Positions 9,012-18,286 of a stretch of DNA of 64,000 nucleotides are shown piece after piece (positions within the stretch are counted from its first letter, which is position 1; each line of letters begins with the position of its first letter). The notes below the pieces were generated by a model, which was given only the letters and a program-made list of their open reading frames with translations, had not been told where the DNA came from and did not search any database. Source of the DNA: Gammaproteobacteria bacterium (GTDB taxonomy: Bacteria; Pseudomonadota; Gammaproteobacteria; Pseudomonadales; Pseudohongiellaceae); the NCBI GenBank assembly GCA_021773355.1, contig JAJFKE010000023.1, positions 372,001 through 436,000 on the forward strand. The letters are read 5' to 3'. Both the position numbers and the translations under genes were made by a program.

Positions 9012-9731
9012 TTAATTACGCGTTAGAGACGTAACATTCGATACGGGTTCTTCGAAGCTTTTATCCGCTCCTCCCACGACCTTTCCATCAAGCATGGAGA
9101 TAATGCGATCGGCCTTCCCACCATGTTCTGGCGAATGCGTCACCATTAAAATAGTCGCACCCTTCTGTTTCAACAGCGCCAACATATTCATAACATCATC
9201 GCCATTTTTTGTATCGAGATTACCGGTTGGTTCATCTGCAAGAATCAGCTTTGGATCACCTACTACCGAGCGCGCCACCGCGACCCGTTGCTGTTGGCCG
9301 CCTGAGAGTTCCTGCGGCTTGTGCTTAGCCCGACTGCCCAAGCCCACCAGTTCCAATGCCTCTGCCACCTTCTGGCGACGTTGTTTCTTAGACATGCCCA
9401 GATACAACAGAGGAAGATCCACATTCTCTTGAACGCTGAGATCATCGATTAGATTGAAATTCTGAAAAATGAATCCAATGTTCTGTTTACGCAAATCGAC
9501 CAAATCATTTTCTGAACGGCTGGCGATTTCTTCACCATCGAAATAGTATTCGCCACTGGCTGCGGTATCTATCATACCGACAATGTTTAGCAGCGTAGAT
9601 TTACCGCAGCCCGAAGGTCCCATCACCGCCACAAATTCACCCTTGCCGATATGGATGTTAATTTTATCCAAGGCTACGGTTTCCATGTAGGCGGTGCGAT
9701 AAACTTTGCTCAAGTCTTTCAGTCGAATCAT
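9012..9731 (-). CDS. ABC transporter ATP-binding protein, MacB/LolD-like
   Basis: It has all nucleotide-binding motifs: Walker A GPSGCGKST, Q-loop (IFQNFNLI), signature LSGGQQQRVAVARS, Walker B LILADEPTGNLD and the H-loop (VTHSPEH). The order and spacing match the LolD/MacB/FtsE branch that pairs with FtsX-type permeases. I place the start at the ATG ending at 9731, with GGGGAAAC just upstream. The reading frame extends 12 codons further, but the family begins with MIRLKDLSKVYR. It is the first gene of the three-gene exporter operon. Confidence 0.92.
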   Translation of the reverse strand: MIRLKDLSKVYRTAYMETVALDKINIHIGKGEFVAVMGPSGCGKSTLLNIVGMIDTAASGEYYFDGEEIASRSENDLVDLRKQNIGFIFQNFNLIDDLSVQENVDLPLLYLGMSKKQRRQKVAEALELVGLGSRAKHKPQELSGGQQQRVAVARSVVGDPKLILADEPTGNLDTKNGDDVMNMLALLKQKGATILMVTHSPEHGGKADRIISMLDGKVVGGADKSFEEPVSNVTSLTRN

Positions 9732-9918
9732 CGTTGTTTCCCCGATATAAATGTTTCTGTTTCTCAAGATTAAGACTCATAAACAGCTAAATAGTTACAG
9801 CTCTCTATCCATTAGGATGACCGAAGTGGTGCAATCAGATGCATGACGACAAGCCTACCCGGCTGCCGGAATTTATATTATGATGTGCGGGTAGTCACAG
9901 AGCCCTAAAGATAAGTCT

Positions 9919-10950
9919 ATGAAAACAATAATAAAAAGACCGAGTCTGCTAATTTTAATTAGCCTCGCGCTTGCCTGCGGTCCCAGCTTTTCTCAAGATT
10001 TCACACCCGAATTAACTGCACACGGCCAACCTGATTTGCAGGGCGTCTGGAATTTCTCCAGCCGCACCCCTCTGGAGCGTCCAGCGCGTTATGCTGGTCA
10101 AGAATTCCTAAGCGAAGAAGAAATTGCGGTTTTATTGCGGTCGCGACAAGCAGCGTCTGTGGCATCTGAAACCAGGGAAGCGACGGTATCCAGTCGCATA
10201 CTAAATACTGAGGATGCACAGTCAGTAGGTGCTGTGAATAATTTTTGGATGGAGGGAACCGCCTTACAGGAAAACGGCAGAACCTCGCTAATAGTCCATC
10301 CCCGTAATGGCAGATTGCCTGCAGTACACGATGGTGTGAGAGTTCAACGTAGTGACGCGAACGGCGTCACCGAGATACCCGGCGTCCGACCGGTGCGCTA
10401 TACTCACGGTGGTATTGGGCGTAATGGCCCTGAAGACAGGGGCTTGTCCGAACGCTGCTTGGTTTTTAATTCCGGTCCTCCAATGTTCAGCGGCCCCTAT
10501 AACAATAATGTGCAAATCTTTCAAAACCGCGATCATGTTGTATTGCTGACCGAGATGGGTTTCGACGCACGAATTGTGCCTCTGCAAAAATCTTCCCATG
10601 TCGATTCCGCCATTACCTTGTGGTCAGGTGATTCACGAGGTTATTTCGAGGGCAACACGCTGGTAGTTGAGACGCGAAACTTTACTGACTCCATTGCCAG
10701 CATAGGAATGCGTGAAGTGGCCTACGGCAGCGCAAAGAACCGCCTATTAATAGAACGATTTACCCCCACTGGTCCCGGCAGATTGGACTACGAAATCACA
10801 ATCGATGATAGTGACACCTTTGCAGACGAGATCATTATTCTAATGCCCATGACCCAGGTGGAAGAGAGACTGTTCGAATATGCATGTCACGCGGGTAACT
10901 ATGCGATTCGAAATATATTGCGCGGCGCACGCGCGGAAGAACTGCAGTAA
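9919..10950 (+). CDS. Secreted protein of unknown function
   Basis: The protein has 343 residues and an N-terminal signal peptide (basic MKTIIKRP, hydrophobic LLILISLALACG, likely cleavage after FSQ). The mature part opens with ELTAHGQPDLQGVWNFSSRTPLERP, split here only to mark the motif PDLQGVW. This phrase recurs in a family of unannotated secreted proteins in marine gammaproteobacteria and Acidobacteria, sometimes in several paralogues per genome. I see no catalytic motif I can name. It is transcribed away from the exporter operon and converges with the small membrane gene at 10971. Confidence 0.75.
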   Translation: MKTIIKRPSLLILISLALACGPSFSQDFTPELTAHGQPDLQGVWNFSSRTPLERPARYAGQEFLSEEEIAVLLRSRQAASVASETREATVSSRILNTEDAQSVGAVNNFWMEGTALQENGRTSLIVHPRNGRLPAVHDGVRVQRSDANGVTEIPGVRPVRYTHGGIGRNGPEDRGLSERCLVFNSGPPMFSGPYNNNVQIFQNRDHVVLLTEMGFDARIVPLQKSSHVDSAITLWSGDSRGYFEGNTLVVETRNFTDSIASIGMREVAYGSAKNRLLIERFTPTGPGRLDYEITIDDSDTFADEIIILMPMTQVEERLFEYACHAGNYAIRNILRGARAEELQ

Positions 10951-10970
10951 GCTTAGCAGGACAGACCAAC

Positions 10971-11396
10971 CTATTCTGCTGTAGTAGCTGGATCCAGACG
11001 CAAAAAGTAGCGCGGTGGAAACCCTGTCAACAATCTAAAAACAAGTCCCAAGCTATTATCAGCATCAACCCTGGCATGCTCCTCTCCATCGATCGGCACG
11101 GCGATATATCCACCTGCTTCACTCTCCGAGATTATCTGCACATTAGGGTTTTCTAAAGCCTGTCTGTACCAGGCGCGTGGCCAGTGATTCGCTGCAACAT
11201 ACAGCTGCCCATCACTCTGTAAGCGCGCCACCACACGTTGACTCAGATTCCCCGCATCATCGAAGCTGCCAATCTGTAAGGTGCTGGCGGCTTCGGGCTG
11301 GAAATAACCAAGCGAAGACTCGAACAGAATCACTATTAGTACATAAGCGAATACGATGATTAGAACCGGGCGCAGTGGATTTTTTACGAATTTCAT
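10971..11396 (-). CDS. Small membrane-anchored protein, possibly deazaflavin/nitroreductase-like
   Basis: The protein has about 141 residues, with one N-terminal membrane helix (PVLIIVFAYVLIVILFESSLG) and then a short soluble domain containing LQIGSFDDAGNLSQRVVARL, DGQLYVAANHWPRAWYRQAL and NPNVQI. This pattern resembles the small beta-barrel of the F420-dependent nitroreductase/quinone reductase (DUF385) group, but the match is only by eye. It lies 31 bases downstream of yhdP and may be the last gene of the mreB-to-yhdP run. The ATG ending at 11396 is preferred over an earlier TTG. Confidence 0.65.
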   Translation of the reverse strand: MKFVKNPLRPVLIIVFAYVLIVILFESSLGYFQPEAASTLQIGSFDDAGNLSQRVVARLQSDGQLYVAANHWPRAWYRQALENPNVQIISESEAGGYIAVPIDGEEHARVDADNSLGLVFRLLTGFPPRYFLRLDPATTAE

Positions 11397-11427
11397 AAGC
11401 AAGCCTGTTAATAGCTAGAAGTACTAT

Positions 11428-14400
11428 TTATTGAACGGCGGCACTGGCTTCAGGAGAGCTGTTCGGCGAACCGAAGGCCTGTTTAAACTCAGGCTGCAAA
11501 CCCTCCCATGGCCCTTCCAGAGTGTAGACCGCGCTGGTTAAACTATCCACCTGATTACCGAAGATTCGATCGAACAGATAAGCACCGACCGCTAGTGGCA
11601 GGTTCGCTGTCAACAATCCAAGCCAGGGAATGTTCTGACTCACTGGCAGGGTTAAATACATCTCACCGACAATGGTTTCATCCTTCAGATTTAAATCTCC
11701 GGTGATCTGATAAAGACTGGACGGTCCAGAAATAACCAGGCGATCTTCAATCCTTACCTGTCCACCGTCCAGGGTCAATTGACCGGTTATTTCATCGTAA
11801 GCCAGTCCGCTACGCAGCAGGTCGTCACTAAATCGTAAGCGGCGCATAATCGCGTCAAAATTCAAGATACTGATTAGCTTCAATGCTCCGGCAGCACCCG
11901 ACCCTTGTAAAAAGCGCCCGTCCTCGATTTCGAAGGATATGTCACCGCTTAGACTGGCCGCCTCAAACAAGGCAGGAGAGCCAGGCCAACTCACATCGAC
12001 AATAAATTCTGCCGTACTACTTTCCAGGCTTGCTGCATATCCATTAGCGGTTAACACATCTGCCAAATTGTTCGCCGTTAGCACCCCAGTAAGAGCACTC
12101 TTGTGCTGCACTCCGTCATAGAGCCAACTGAAATGAGGAATTAACTGCGTCGTAGCACCGCCCACAGCATTCTCATCCGCCACGGCAGGCACAGTGTCCA
12201 ATCCCAGCCGCAAGCCCCTGAAATCGAAAGCAAGGTCTTCTATTTCAGCGCCACCGGAATTCGGACTCAGCGTGAAACTCCAACTCCCGTAAGGTCGGTC
12301 ACCTATGCGAAATTCATTAGTGCTGAAGTGCATGCGCGGCAATTCACGAGGGTCAATGTCCTGTAACACATCCACCGGATCCTGTTCCGCAGTCAAAAGC
12401 TGCTCTGCAGTCAGCTCTTGTTGGGGCCCCATACGGTCAGTGTCATCACCAGGCAGACGTAAATAGCGCAAATCCAAACTTAAATAGTCATCACTGTCGA
12501 AGGGTAGTTTTACCTGACCAGCAATGGCATCGCTCTCTAAATCAATTTGCCATAGCTGTTCAGAAAGCAGGGGTACAATTCTCATGTCTACCGCACGCAA
12601 TTGCTGGCCATAAAATTCAAAAGACTCTATTTGAATATCTACAAAATCTATACTACTGCCCAATCCCTCAGACACCGATTCATCACTATTGAACTCGGCT
12701 AAAAAATCACTCCATTGCTGCAACTGGAAACGGTCCATGCTACCAAGCACCGCCAGGCCTTCAGATTCATTGTCTCGCAGGTTTTCGAAATTTGACCGTG
12801 AGCCCCCAACGAAGATCAATCCATCCATAATCTCGCCTTGCTGCAGAGCCAGATCAAAACTCAGTGTTGGACCAAGTGTTCCGACTATCCGCTCTCGATC
12901 GCCGGTAAATTCAAGATTAATATTCAAGGGTAATTCCACCTCGACCGACTTGGTAAATGGATGAGGTAAGGACAGGGATGCGCCCAACAAAGTTGACTCG
13001 ATATTCAGGCGATTGACTGGCTCGCTAACTCCAGATTGATCAATGTTCAAATTCGCCTGATAGGCGAATTGGCCGTCCATTCTCGCCAAGATGTCTCTAA
13101 CAAATTGACTCTGCAACGGCCAGGCTATGAGTTGCTCAGGCGTAACCAAACCGGTGGCCTGCAACAATATTGCACTAAGCTCCCCCTCAGTAAGATCTGA
13201 AGACAGTTTGATGTTTGACAGTTGTTGGAACAAACGCGCTGAAAGTTCTGTATCCTCAATTCCTGTTCTGGTATCGAAGATAACCGGGCCTGTTAACTCC
13301 TGAAGCTCCAACGCATAATCGGGAATGATCAGATTATTATCTTGCAGTGCCATTTCGAGTCGAACTTCGGTTCGATGTTGTGGACTATTCAGAGGCACTT
13401 CTACTGCGATGTTCGAGCTAAAATCTCCGAGTGTTTGCCAATTTGCGAAAGCGTTTTTTAGATTCTCACCGACCGCTGCATTCTGCAAATAGTTTAGACC
13501 GTCAGAAGTAGCGCCTGCGGCCCGCCCCTGAATGGACAACCAATTCTCACCTTGCTCATTCTCACGAATCGAACCAATGACGGAAAGTGCATTCACATCG
13601 AGACTGTTAGCCGAATGTACTTCTATATCGACATTATTATCGTCCGTAATAACGTACGCGGTGACATCATTTAAGTTAGGCCATGCATCGCTAAAGTTCA
13701 GCTCGCCCTCATTCATCAGGTAAAAACTTTGAAATGTCTTATTGACAGTGGGTGCATTCGGTAATGTCGAGCCGCGATAAAGAGCACCGCTGTTGGCTAC
13801 TACACCATCCAGAATTGCGGAATCAAGCCACTGCATGGTATTGGCTAATCCAGCGTTTATATCAGGGGCGTCGGGCAGGTAGGCGGACTTGGCAGCGGCG
13901 TCGAAGCGCAGCGCACCCACCAATAATTCCAGTTCCGCTTTTGGCTCACCATTTTCAGGGCGGTTAAGGATCGATGTAAATTGAACTCGACCATCAACTA
14001 CAGCTGTGTCGGCCACAATTACATTACTAACTAACTTAAGATTCATCCCCTGGTTGAGGTCCAAATTGAAACCCAGACTACCGTTGACATAATTGTGATC
14101 CCAAATACCTGTAAACACATTGGGAATATTCATGCGGAAATTTTCGGATTCAACTTCCGCCAGACCGGAGGCTCGGCGGGTGGATAAGTCATAGTCGACC
14201 TCGGCATAGCCACTTATCCCCCACATGCTCGGCGAACCACGAACCGAGCCCACATCAACATTACGCAGATTGGTTTTTACAAACAGATGTTCCTCACTGT
14301 CCTCGGCCAAGGGAAGATACAAGCTGAAATTTTCCAACTTTCCTCTAGGAGCGTACTGTTCCAGTTGTTGTTGAGCACCAGCACTTAGCAAGCCGCTGCT

Positions 14401-15492
14401 CTCCACGAATTGGGCGACCAGAGAAACATCGATATTATCCGCTCTCGCACGTAGACTCTGTTCCGACCGCAAGTCCATATAAGCATTGAAAGGAGACCAA
14501 TCTAATTGCTGCCATGATAAGGCCATATCAGATAACGCCAGTTGCCAGCTGTTTTCTGCTTCCACTCTGCGCAAACGAGTCTTGCCTGAAAAATCTCGAA
14601 GCGATAACGGTTCTGAGCCCGGACTCAATAAAGTCAGATTACTCAGGCTCAATTCGGAAACAAAATCACGCAAAAGTCCCTGCTCAAACGTGAACCAAAA
14701 ATCCCCGCCCCCATATAACTGTTCCACACTGAATTCTGCGAGGGTTTGTAGTTTGAACAGTTCGCTGTAATCCGCCTCAGGGATATCCAGGTGCAATTGA
14801 CCGTCTATGCTTGAAAGGTCATCGCCGGTCACTTCGAAAGAGAGCGCCATTTGCTGCGAGGAATCTGCCAGGGTTAGGTTGGCATGAAGAAAATGGCGAT
14901 CGTTCCTATTTTGAATGGTAGCCAAACCATTACGAAAACTTAGCTCTTCGCCGTTAAATGGGCGCAGGTTTATAGCAACATTACGCAGACTAAGCTGGGA
15001 GATTCTTTGCAGAGAGCGATACAGATTATTAAAATCTACCGCGTTGTCATTGCCTGCGGTCAATCCTCGTAACTGCCATTCACCTGATTCTGATTGATCG
15101 AAATTTAACTCTAGCGCCTCGACCACAAAATCTTCCAGTACCCAGGTTCTTTCCCAGATGCTGCGAGGTATGTCGACAATCACAGAAGCGCTTTGTAAAA
15201 ACAGGGTAGTTTCATCGACTTCGATAGAGTCATCCTGATTATCCGCAACCAGCAATGCCATTCCATTCACGTGAAATATAGGGTTGAATCCTTCGAAATC
15301 CCCCACCAGGGATTGCACCTGAATCGGCACACCACTGAGTTCAAATATTTGTTCTTCGAAAAATGAGACATAGCCGGAAACAGCTGGCATGAATTGCCGA
15401 CCGGCACTGACGTAGGCGGCCACAAGCACCAGCGTAACCGCCAGCATTAGCACGACCTGTTGACGAACTTTTTTAAGAATAGAACGTAGCAT
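11428..15492 (-). CDS. yhdP: YhdP family AsmA-like lipid-transport protein
   Basis: The 1354-residue envelope protein has one N-terminal membrane helix (VVLMLAVTLVLVAAYVS), a very long periplasmic beta-rich body made of AsmA/DUF3971-type repeats, and a C-terminal AsmA-like section (ISFEIEDGRFLQGSG, ALKLISILNFDAIMRRLRF). Members of this family in E. coli (YhdP, TamB, YdbH) bridge the periplasm and carry phospholipid to the outer membrane. Length and position directly after rng fit the conserved gammaproteobacterial mre-maf-rng-yhdP order. Confidence 0.93.
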   Translation of the reverse strand: MLRSILKKVRQQVVLMLAVTLVLVAAYVSAGRQFMPAVSGYVSFFEEQIFELSGVPIQVQSLVGDFEGFNPIFHVNGMALLVADNQDDSIEVDETTLFLQSASVIVDIPRSIWERTWVLEDFVVEALELNFDQSESGEWQLRGLTAGNDNAVDFNNLYRSLQRISQLSLRNVAINLRPFNGEELSFRNGLATIQNRNDRHFLHANLTLADSSQQMALSFEVTGDDLSSIDGQLHLDIPEADYSELFKLQTLAEFSVEQLYGGGDFWFTFEQGLLRDFVSELSLSNLTLLSPGSEPLSLRDFSGKTRLRRVEAENSWQLALSDMALSWQQLDWSPFNAYMDLRSEQSLRARADNIDVSLVAQFVESSGLLSAGAQQQLEQYAPRGKLENFSLYLPLAEDSEEHLFVKTNLRNVDVGSVRGSPSMWGISGYAEVDYDLSTRRASGLAEVESENFRMNIPNVFTGIWDHNYVNGSLGFNLDLNQGMNLKLVSNVIVADTAVVDGRVQFTSILNRPENGEPKAELELLVGALRFDAAAKSAYLPDAPDINAGLANTMQWLDSAILDGVVANSGALYRGSTLPNAPTVNKTFQSFYLMNEGELNFSDAWPNLNDVTAYVITDDNNVDIEVHSANSLDVNALSVIGSIRENEQGENWLSIQGRAAGATSDGLNYLQNAAVGENLKNAFANWQTLGDFSSNIAVEVPLNSPQHRTEVRLEMALQDNNLIIPDYALELQELTGPVIFDTRTGIEDTELSARLFQQLSNIKLSSDLTEGELSAILLQATGLVTPEQLIAWPLQSQFVRDILARMDGQFAYQANLNIDQSGVSEPVNRLNIESTLLGASLSLPHPFTKSVEVELPLNINLEFTGDRERIVGTLGPTLSFDLALQQGEIMDGLIFVGGSRSNFENLRDNESEGLAVLGSMDRFQLQQWSDFLAEFNSDESVSEGLGSSIDFVDIQIESFEFYGQQLRAVDMRIVPLLSEQLWQIDLESDAIAGQVKLPFDSDDYLSLDLRYLRLPGDDTDRMGPQQELTAEQLLTAEQDPVDVLQDIDPRELPRMHFSTNEFRIGDRPYGSWSFTLSPNSGGAEIEDLAFDFRGLRLGLDTVPAVADENAVGGATTQLIPHFSWLYDGVQHKSALTGVLTANNLADVLTANGYAASLESSTAEFIVDVSWPGSPALFEAASLSGDISFEIEDGRFLQGSGAAGALKLISILNFDAIMRRLRFSDDLLRSGLAYDEITGQLTLDGGQVRIEDRLVISGPSSLYQITGDLNLKDETIVGEMYLTLPVSQNIPWLGLLTANLPLAVGAYLFDRIFGNQVDSLTSAVYTLEGPWEGLQPEFKQAFGSPNSSPEASAAVQ

Positions 15493-15631
15493 GCTTGGGT
15501 TTTATTCCGGTTCTTATGATGTGCCCTGCAACTCGCTACTTGCAGACACAGAAATTATTAACTGTATAGCGCAGGTTTGCTGAACCGGAACTGAAAGCGG
15601 ATTATAGAAAAACCCGACTACATAGGGTACT

Positions 15632-17113
15632 TCAACCGGAGAGCACAACATCAAACTGCTCTTGAGTATACATCGGTTCAACCTCAAACTTGACCGTCTT
15701 CGCCACTAATTCTTGCAACTCAGCCAGGGTATTTGACTCTTCATCGAGTAATCGATCAACCACTAGTTGAGATGCCATCACCAATAGCACATCATTCTCG
15801 TAGGCCCGTGCCACACGCAGGATCTCTCGGAATATCTCGTAGCATACGGTTTCAACGGATTTCTGAGTACCTCGACCCTCACAAACCGGGCAATGGCTAT
15901 TCAAAATTTGTCCCAAGCTTTCGCGAGTTCGTTTGCGCGTCATTTCAATCAGACCAAGTTCAGATATTCCGGTAATCGAACTGCGGGCCGGATCTTTCTC
16001 CAAGGCCTTGGCCAGTGCTCTATGTACCTGCCGCTGATGTTCGACATCCATCATATCGATGAAATCCAGTACGATAATTCCACCCAGATTTCTTACTCGC
16101 AATTGACGAGCAATTGCAGTTGCCGCTTCCAAATTAGTCTTGAGAATAGTCTCCCCGTGATTCTTGCTGCCTATATATCCACCCGTATTTACATCGATCG
16201 TAGTCATCGCTTCAGTCTGATCGATAATCAGATCGCCACCCGATTTCAGCATCACCTGCCGGCCCAGAGCCTTGTTAATCTCATCTTCGATACCATACAG
16301 ATCGAATATCGGGCGATCACCGTCATAGGATTCCAATTTCGATGCTGATTCCGGGATAAAATCCTGCAGAAATTGCTGAATCTCTAGCAGAGATTTTTCA
16401 TTATCCACACGTATTTTTTCGACGCGTGGCGTGATCAAATCTCTCACGGTTCGCATATATAGAGGTACCTCACCGTAGACCTTGCTAATATTTTCGGTAC
16501 GCTCAATGCGCTGTGCAACCTTGGCCCACAAACGCCGTAGGTAACGGACATCTTCACAGAATTCTTCGACGCCACTTCCTTCCGCAGCAGTCCGCACTAT
16601 GAAGCCGCCGCTTTCGTCCCAGGCCTCTTGCTCGAGGCAAGCATGCAATTGCTGCAACAAACGCTGCCGTTCAGCATCATCTTCCAAGCGTTGTGAAATA
16701 CCAAGGTGTCTGCTGCGCGGCAAATATACAAGGTTGCGTGAAGCCAGGGTAAGGTGCGTGGTAAGACGTGCACCTTTGGTACTCATTGCATCTTTGGCAA
16801 CCTGCACCACAATGAACTGCCCTTCGCGGGCCAGGTTCTGAATTGTCGGATGGGAGTCTGCTCGAGTTTCAAAGCCATCGCTATCGATTGCCGCAATGTC
16901 TGAGGCGTGAATAAACGCTGCCTTCTCTAATCCAATATCCACGAACGCCGCTTCCATGCCAGGCATTACTCGCACCACCTTGCCATAGAATATATCTCCT
17001 ACGTATCCGCGGTGGTTGTGGCGCTCAATAAAAATTTCCTGCAACAAGCCATTTTCTATTAGTGCCACACGAGTTTCCATAGTGGTAACATTAATGAGAA
17101 TATCTTCGCTCAC
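15632..17113 (-). CDS. rng: Ribonuclease G
   Basis: The 493-residue endonuclease has an N-terminal S1 RNA-binding domain (GYVGDIFYGKVVRVMPGMEAAFVDIG, split to mark GKVVRVMPGM), then the RNase E/G catalytic domain with the metal-binding aspartates in IVLDFIDMMD. The zinc link follows (CPVCEG), where one CxxC per subunit joins the dimer. Length and lack of a long C-terminal scaffold distinguish it from RNase E. The start is a GTG at 17113 with GGAG six bases upstream. It matures 16S rRNA 5' ends and degrades some mRNAs. Confidence 0.95.
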   Translation of the reverse strand: MSEDILINVTTMETRVALIENGLLQEIFIERHNHRGYVGDIFYGKVVRVMPGMEAAFVDIGLEKAAFIHASDIAAIDSDGFETRADSHPTIQNLAREGQFIVVQVAKDAMSTKGARLTTHLTLASRNLVYLPRSRHLGISQRLEDDAERQRLLQQLHACLEQEAWDESGGFIVRTAAEGSGVEEFCEDVRYLRRLWAKVAQRIERTENISKVYGEVPLYMRTVRDLITPRVEKIRVDNEKSLLEIQQFLQDFIPESASKLESYDGDRPIFDLYGIEDEINKALGRQVMLKSGGDLIIDQTEAMTTIDVNTGGYIGSKNHGETILKTNLEAATAIARQLRVRNLGGIIVLDFIDMMDVEHQRQVHRALAKALEKDPARSSITGISELGLIEMTRKRTRESLGQILNSHCPVCEGRGTQKSVETVCYEIFREILRVARAYENDVLLVMASQLVVDRLLDEESNTLAELQELVAKTVKFEVEPMYTQEQFDVVLSG

Positions 17114-17171
17114 TTAATTCTCCGTGCATCGCTACGTGATTTCATTTGTTGGCTCATAGGCTTAACCATAG

Positions 17172-17777
17172 CTAAATGTTGTGCGCTTGACCCTGTATTC
17201 CAAATTCACTCAGCAGTTGTGCTGTTTCAAAAAGTGGAAGCCCCATCACACCGCTGTAACTGCCTATTAGTTGCTCTACGAAGACAGCCCCGTAACCCTG
17301 AATAGCATAGGAGCCTGCCTTACCCACCGGCTCTCCACTCAAGTAGTATTGCTCTGCTTCACTAATGCTTATAGGCCGAAACTTTACCCTGGACTCGGAT
17401 AGTGCCGAGTGCCGTTTATGGATACTGGCTAAGGTAACAGCTGACAAAACTCTATGCTCGCGCCCGGATAGACGGCTTAACATCTGCACGGCGTCTACCT
17501 TATCCAGTGGCTTACCCAACACATCTGAGCCACAAACCACGGCAGTATCAGCTGCCAATACCAGGATGCTGCTATGTTCTCCCCTGACAGAGAGTTGCGA
17601 AAGTGCCGAGTCAGCCTTTTCATTTGCCATGCGCATAACATAGACGTCAGCAAATTCGCCTCGATGATTTGATTCATCGATATCCTGACTTTCGGCTCGA
17701 AATGTAATTCCAATTTGAGTAAGCAACTGCTGCCGTCGGGAAGAGGCGGATGCTAGGATGATTTGCTGCTGTTCCAT
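17172..17777 (-). CDS. maf: Maf-type nucleoside triphosphate pyrophosphatase (dTTP/UTP, YhdE-like)
   Basis: The 201-residue protein starts with the Maf motif ILASASSRRQQLL, followed by LAADTAVVCGSDVLGKP and GYAIQGYGAVFVEQLIGSYSGVMGLPL-like blocks (AIQGYG, GSYSGVMGLPL). Maf enzymes hydrolyse non-canonical or surplus nucleotides to monophosphates. It lies between mreD and rng, the classical position of the YhdE subfamily. Confidence 0.93.
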   Translation of the reverse strand: MEQQQIILASASSRRQQLLTQIGITFRAESQDIDESNHRGEFADVYVMRMANEKADSALSQLSVRGEHSSILVLAADTAVVCGSDVLGKPLDKVDAVQMLSRLSGREHRVLSAVTLASIHKRHSALSESRVKFRPISISEAEQYYLSGEPVGKAGSYAIQGYGAVFVEQLIGSYSGVMGLPLFETAQLLSEFGIQGQAHNI

Positions 17778-17789
17778 TTCGATCCCCGC

Positions 17790-18278
17790 TTAATGGACAT
17801 CAAAACTGCGGCGAATCTGTCGAAGTAGCTGGAACAGGGAAGGCCAGATAACGGCACTGGTAAGCGCCGCCATGAGAAACATTAAATTCGAGGGCACACT
17901 TTGTCCCGTTACAATCTGCAACCAGTTACACAACATCAGGTTCAGACCCACCAGAGCAAGCACCAGTCCACTCTGTTGCAGAGTGGAAAACATGCGCATA
18001 CGCAGGTGCAAGCTGAGAGCAACGTAGGCGATAACGACAAGTGCCATCGCGTTAATGCCCAGAGTAGAACCTTCTAATACATCGAGCAATAAACCCGCCA
18101 CCCAGGCAGACCCAATACCTACCCGATAAGGCAATGCCATCGCCCAATAAATAAGTACCATCGGCACCCATTCAGGACGGTAGTTCATCGCCCAATCAGG
18201 GAAAGGTATAATCGCCAACAGATAGGCTATAAAAAAACTAAGAAGAATGACCCAGATTGAATGTGCTTTCGCTCGCAT
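17790..18278 (-). CDS. mreD: Rod shape-determining protein MreD
   Basis: The 162-residue membrane protein has about five helices and the family block FPDWAMNYRPEWVPMVLIYW. It forms part of the elongasome with MreC, RodA and PBP2 and couples cytoplasmic MreB to peptidoglycan synthesis. The gene begins 8 bases after the mreC stop, in the usual operon order. Confidence 0.93.
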   Translation of the reverse strand: MRAKAHSIWVILLSFFIAYLLAIIPFPDWAMNYRPEWVPMVLIYWAMALPYRVGIGSAWVAGLLLDVLEGSTLGINAMALVVIAYVALSLHLRMRMFSTLQQSGLVLALVGLNLMLCNWLQIVTGQSVPSNLMFLMAALTSAVIWPSLFQLLRQIRRSFDVH

Positions 18279-18286
18279 TAGGGCGC

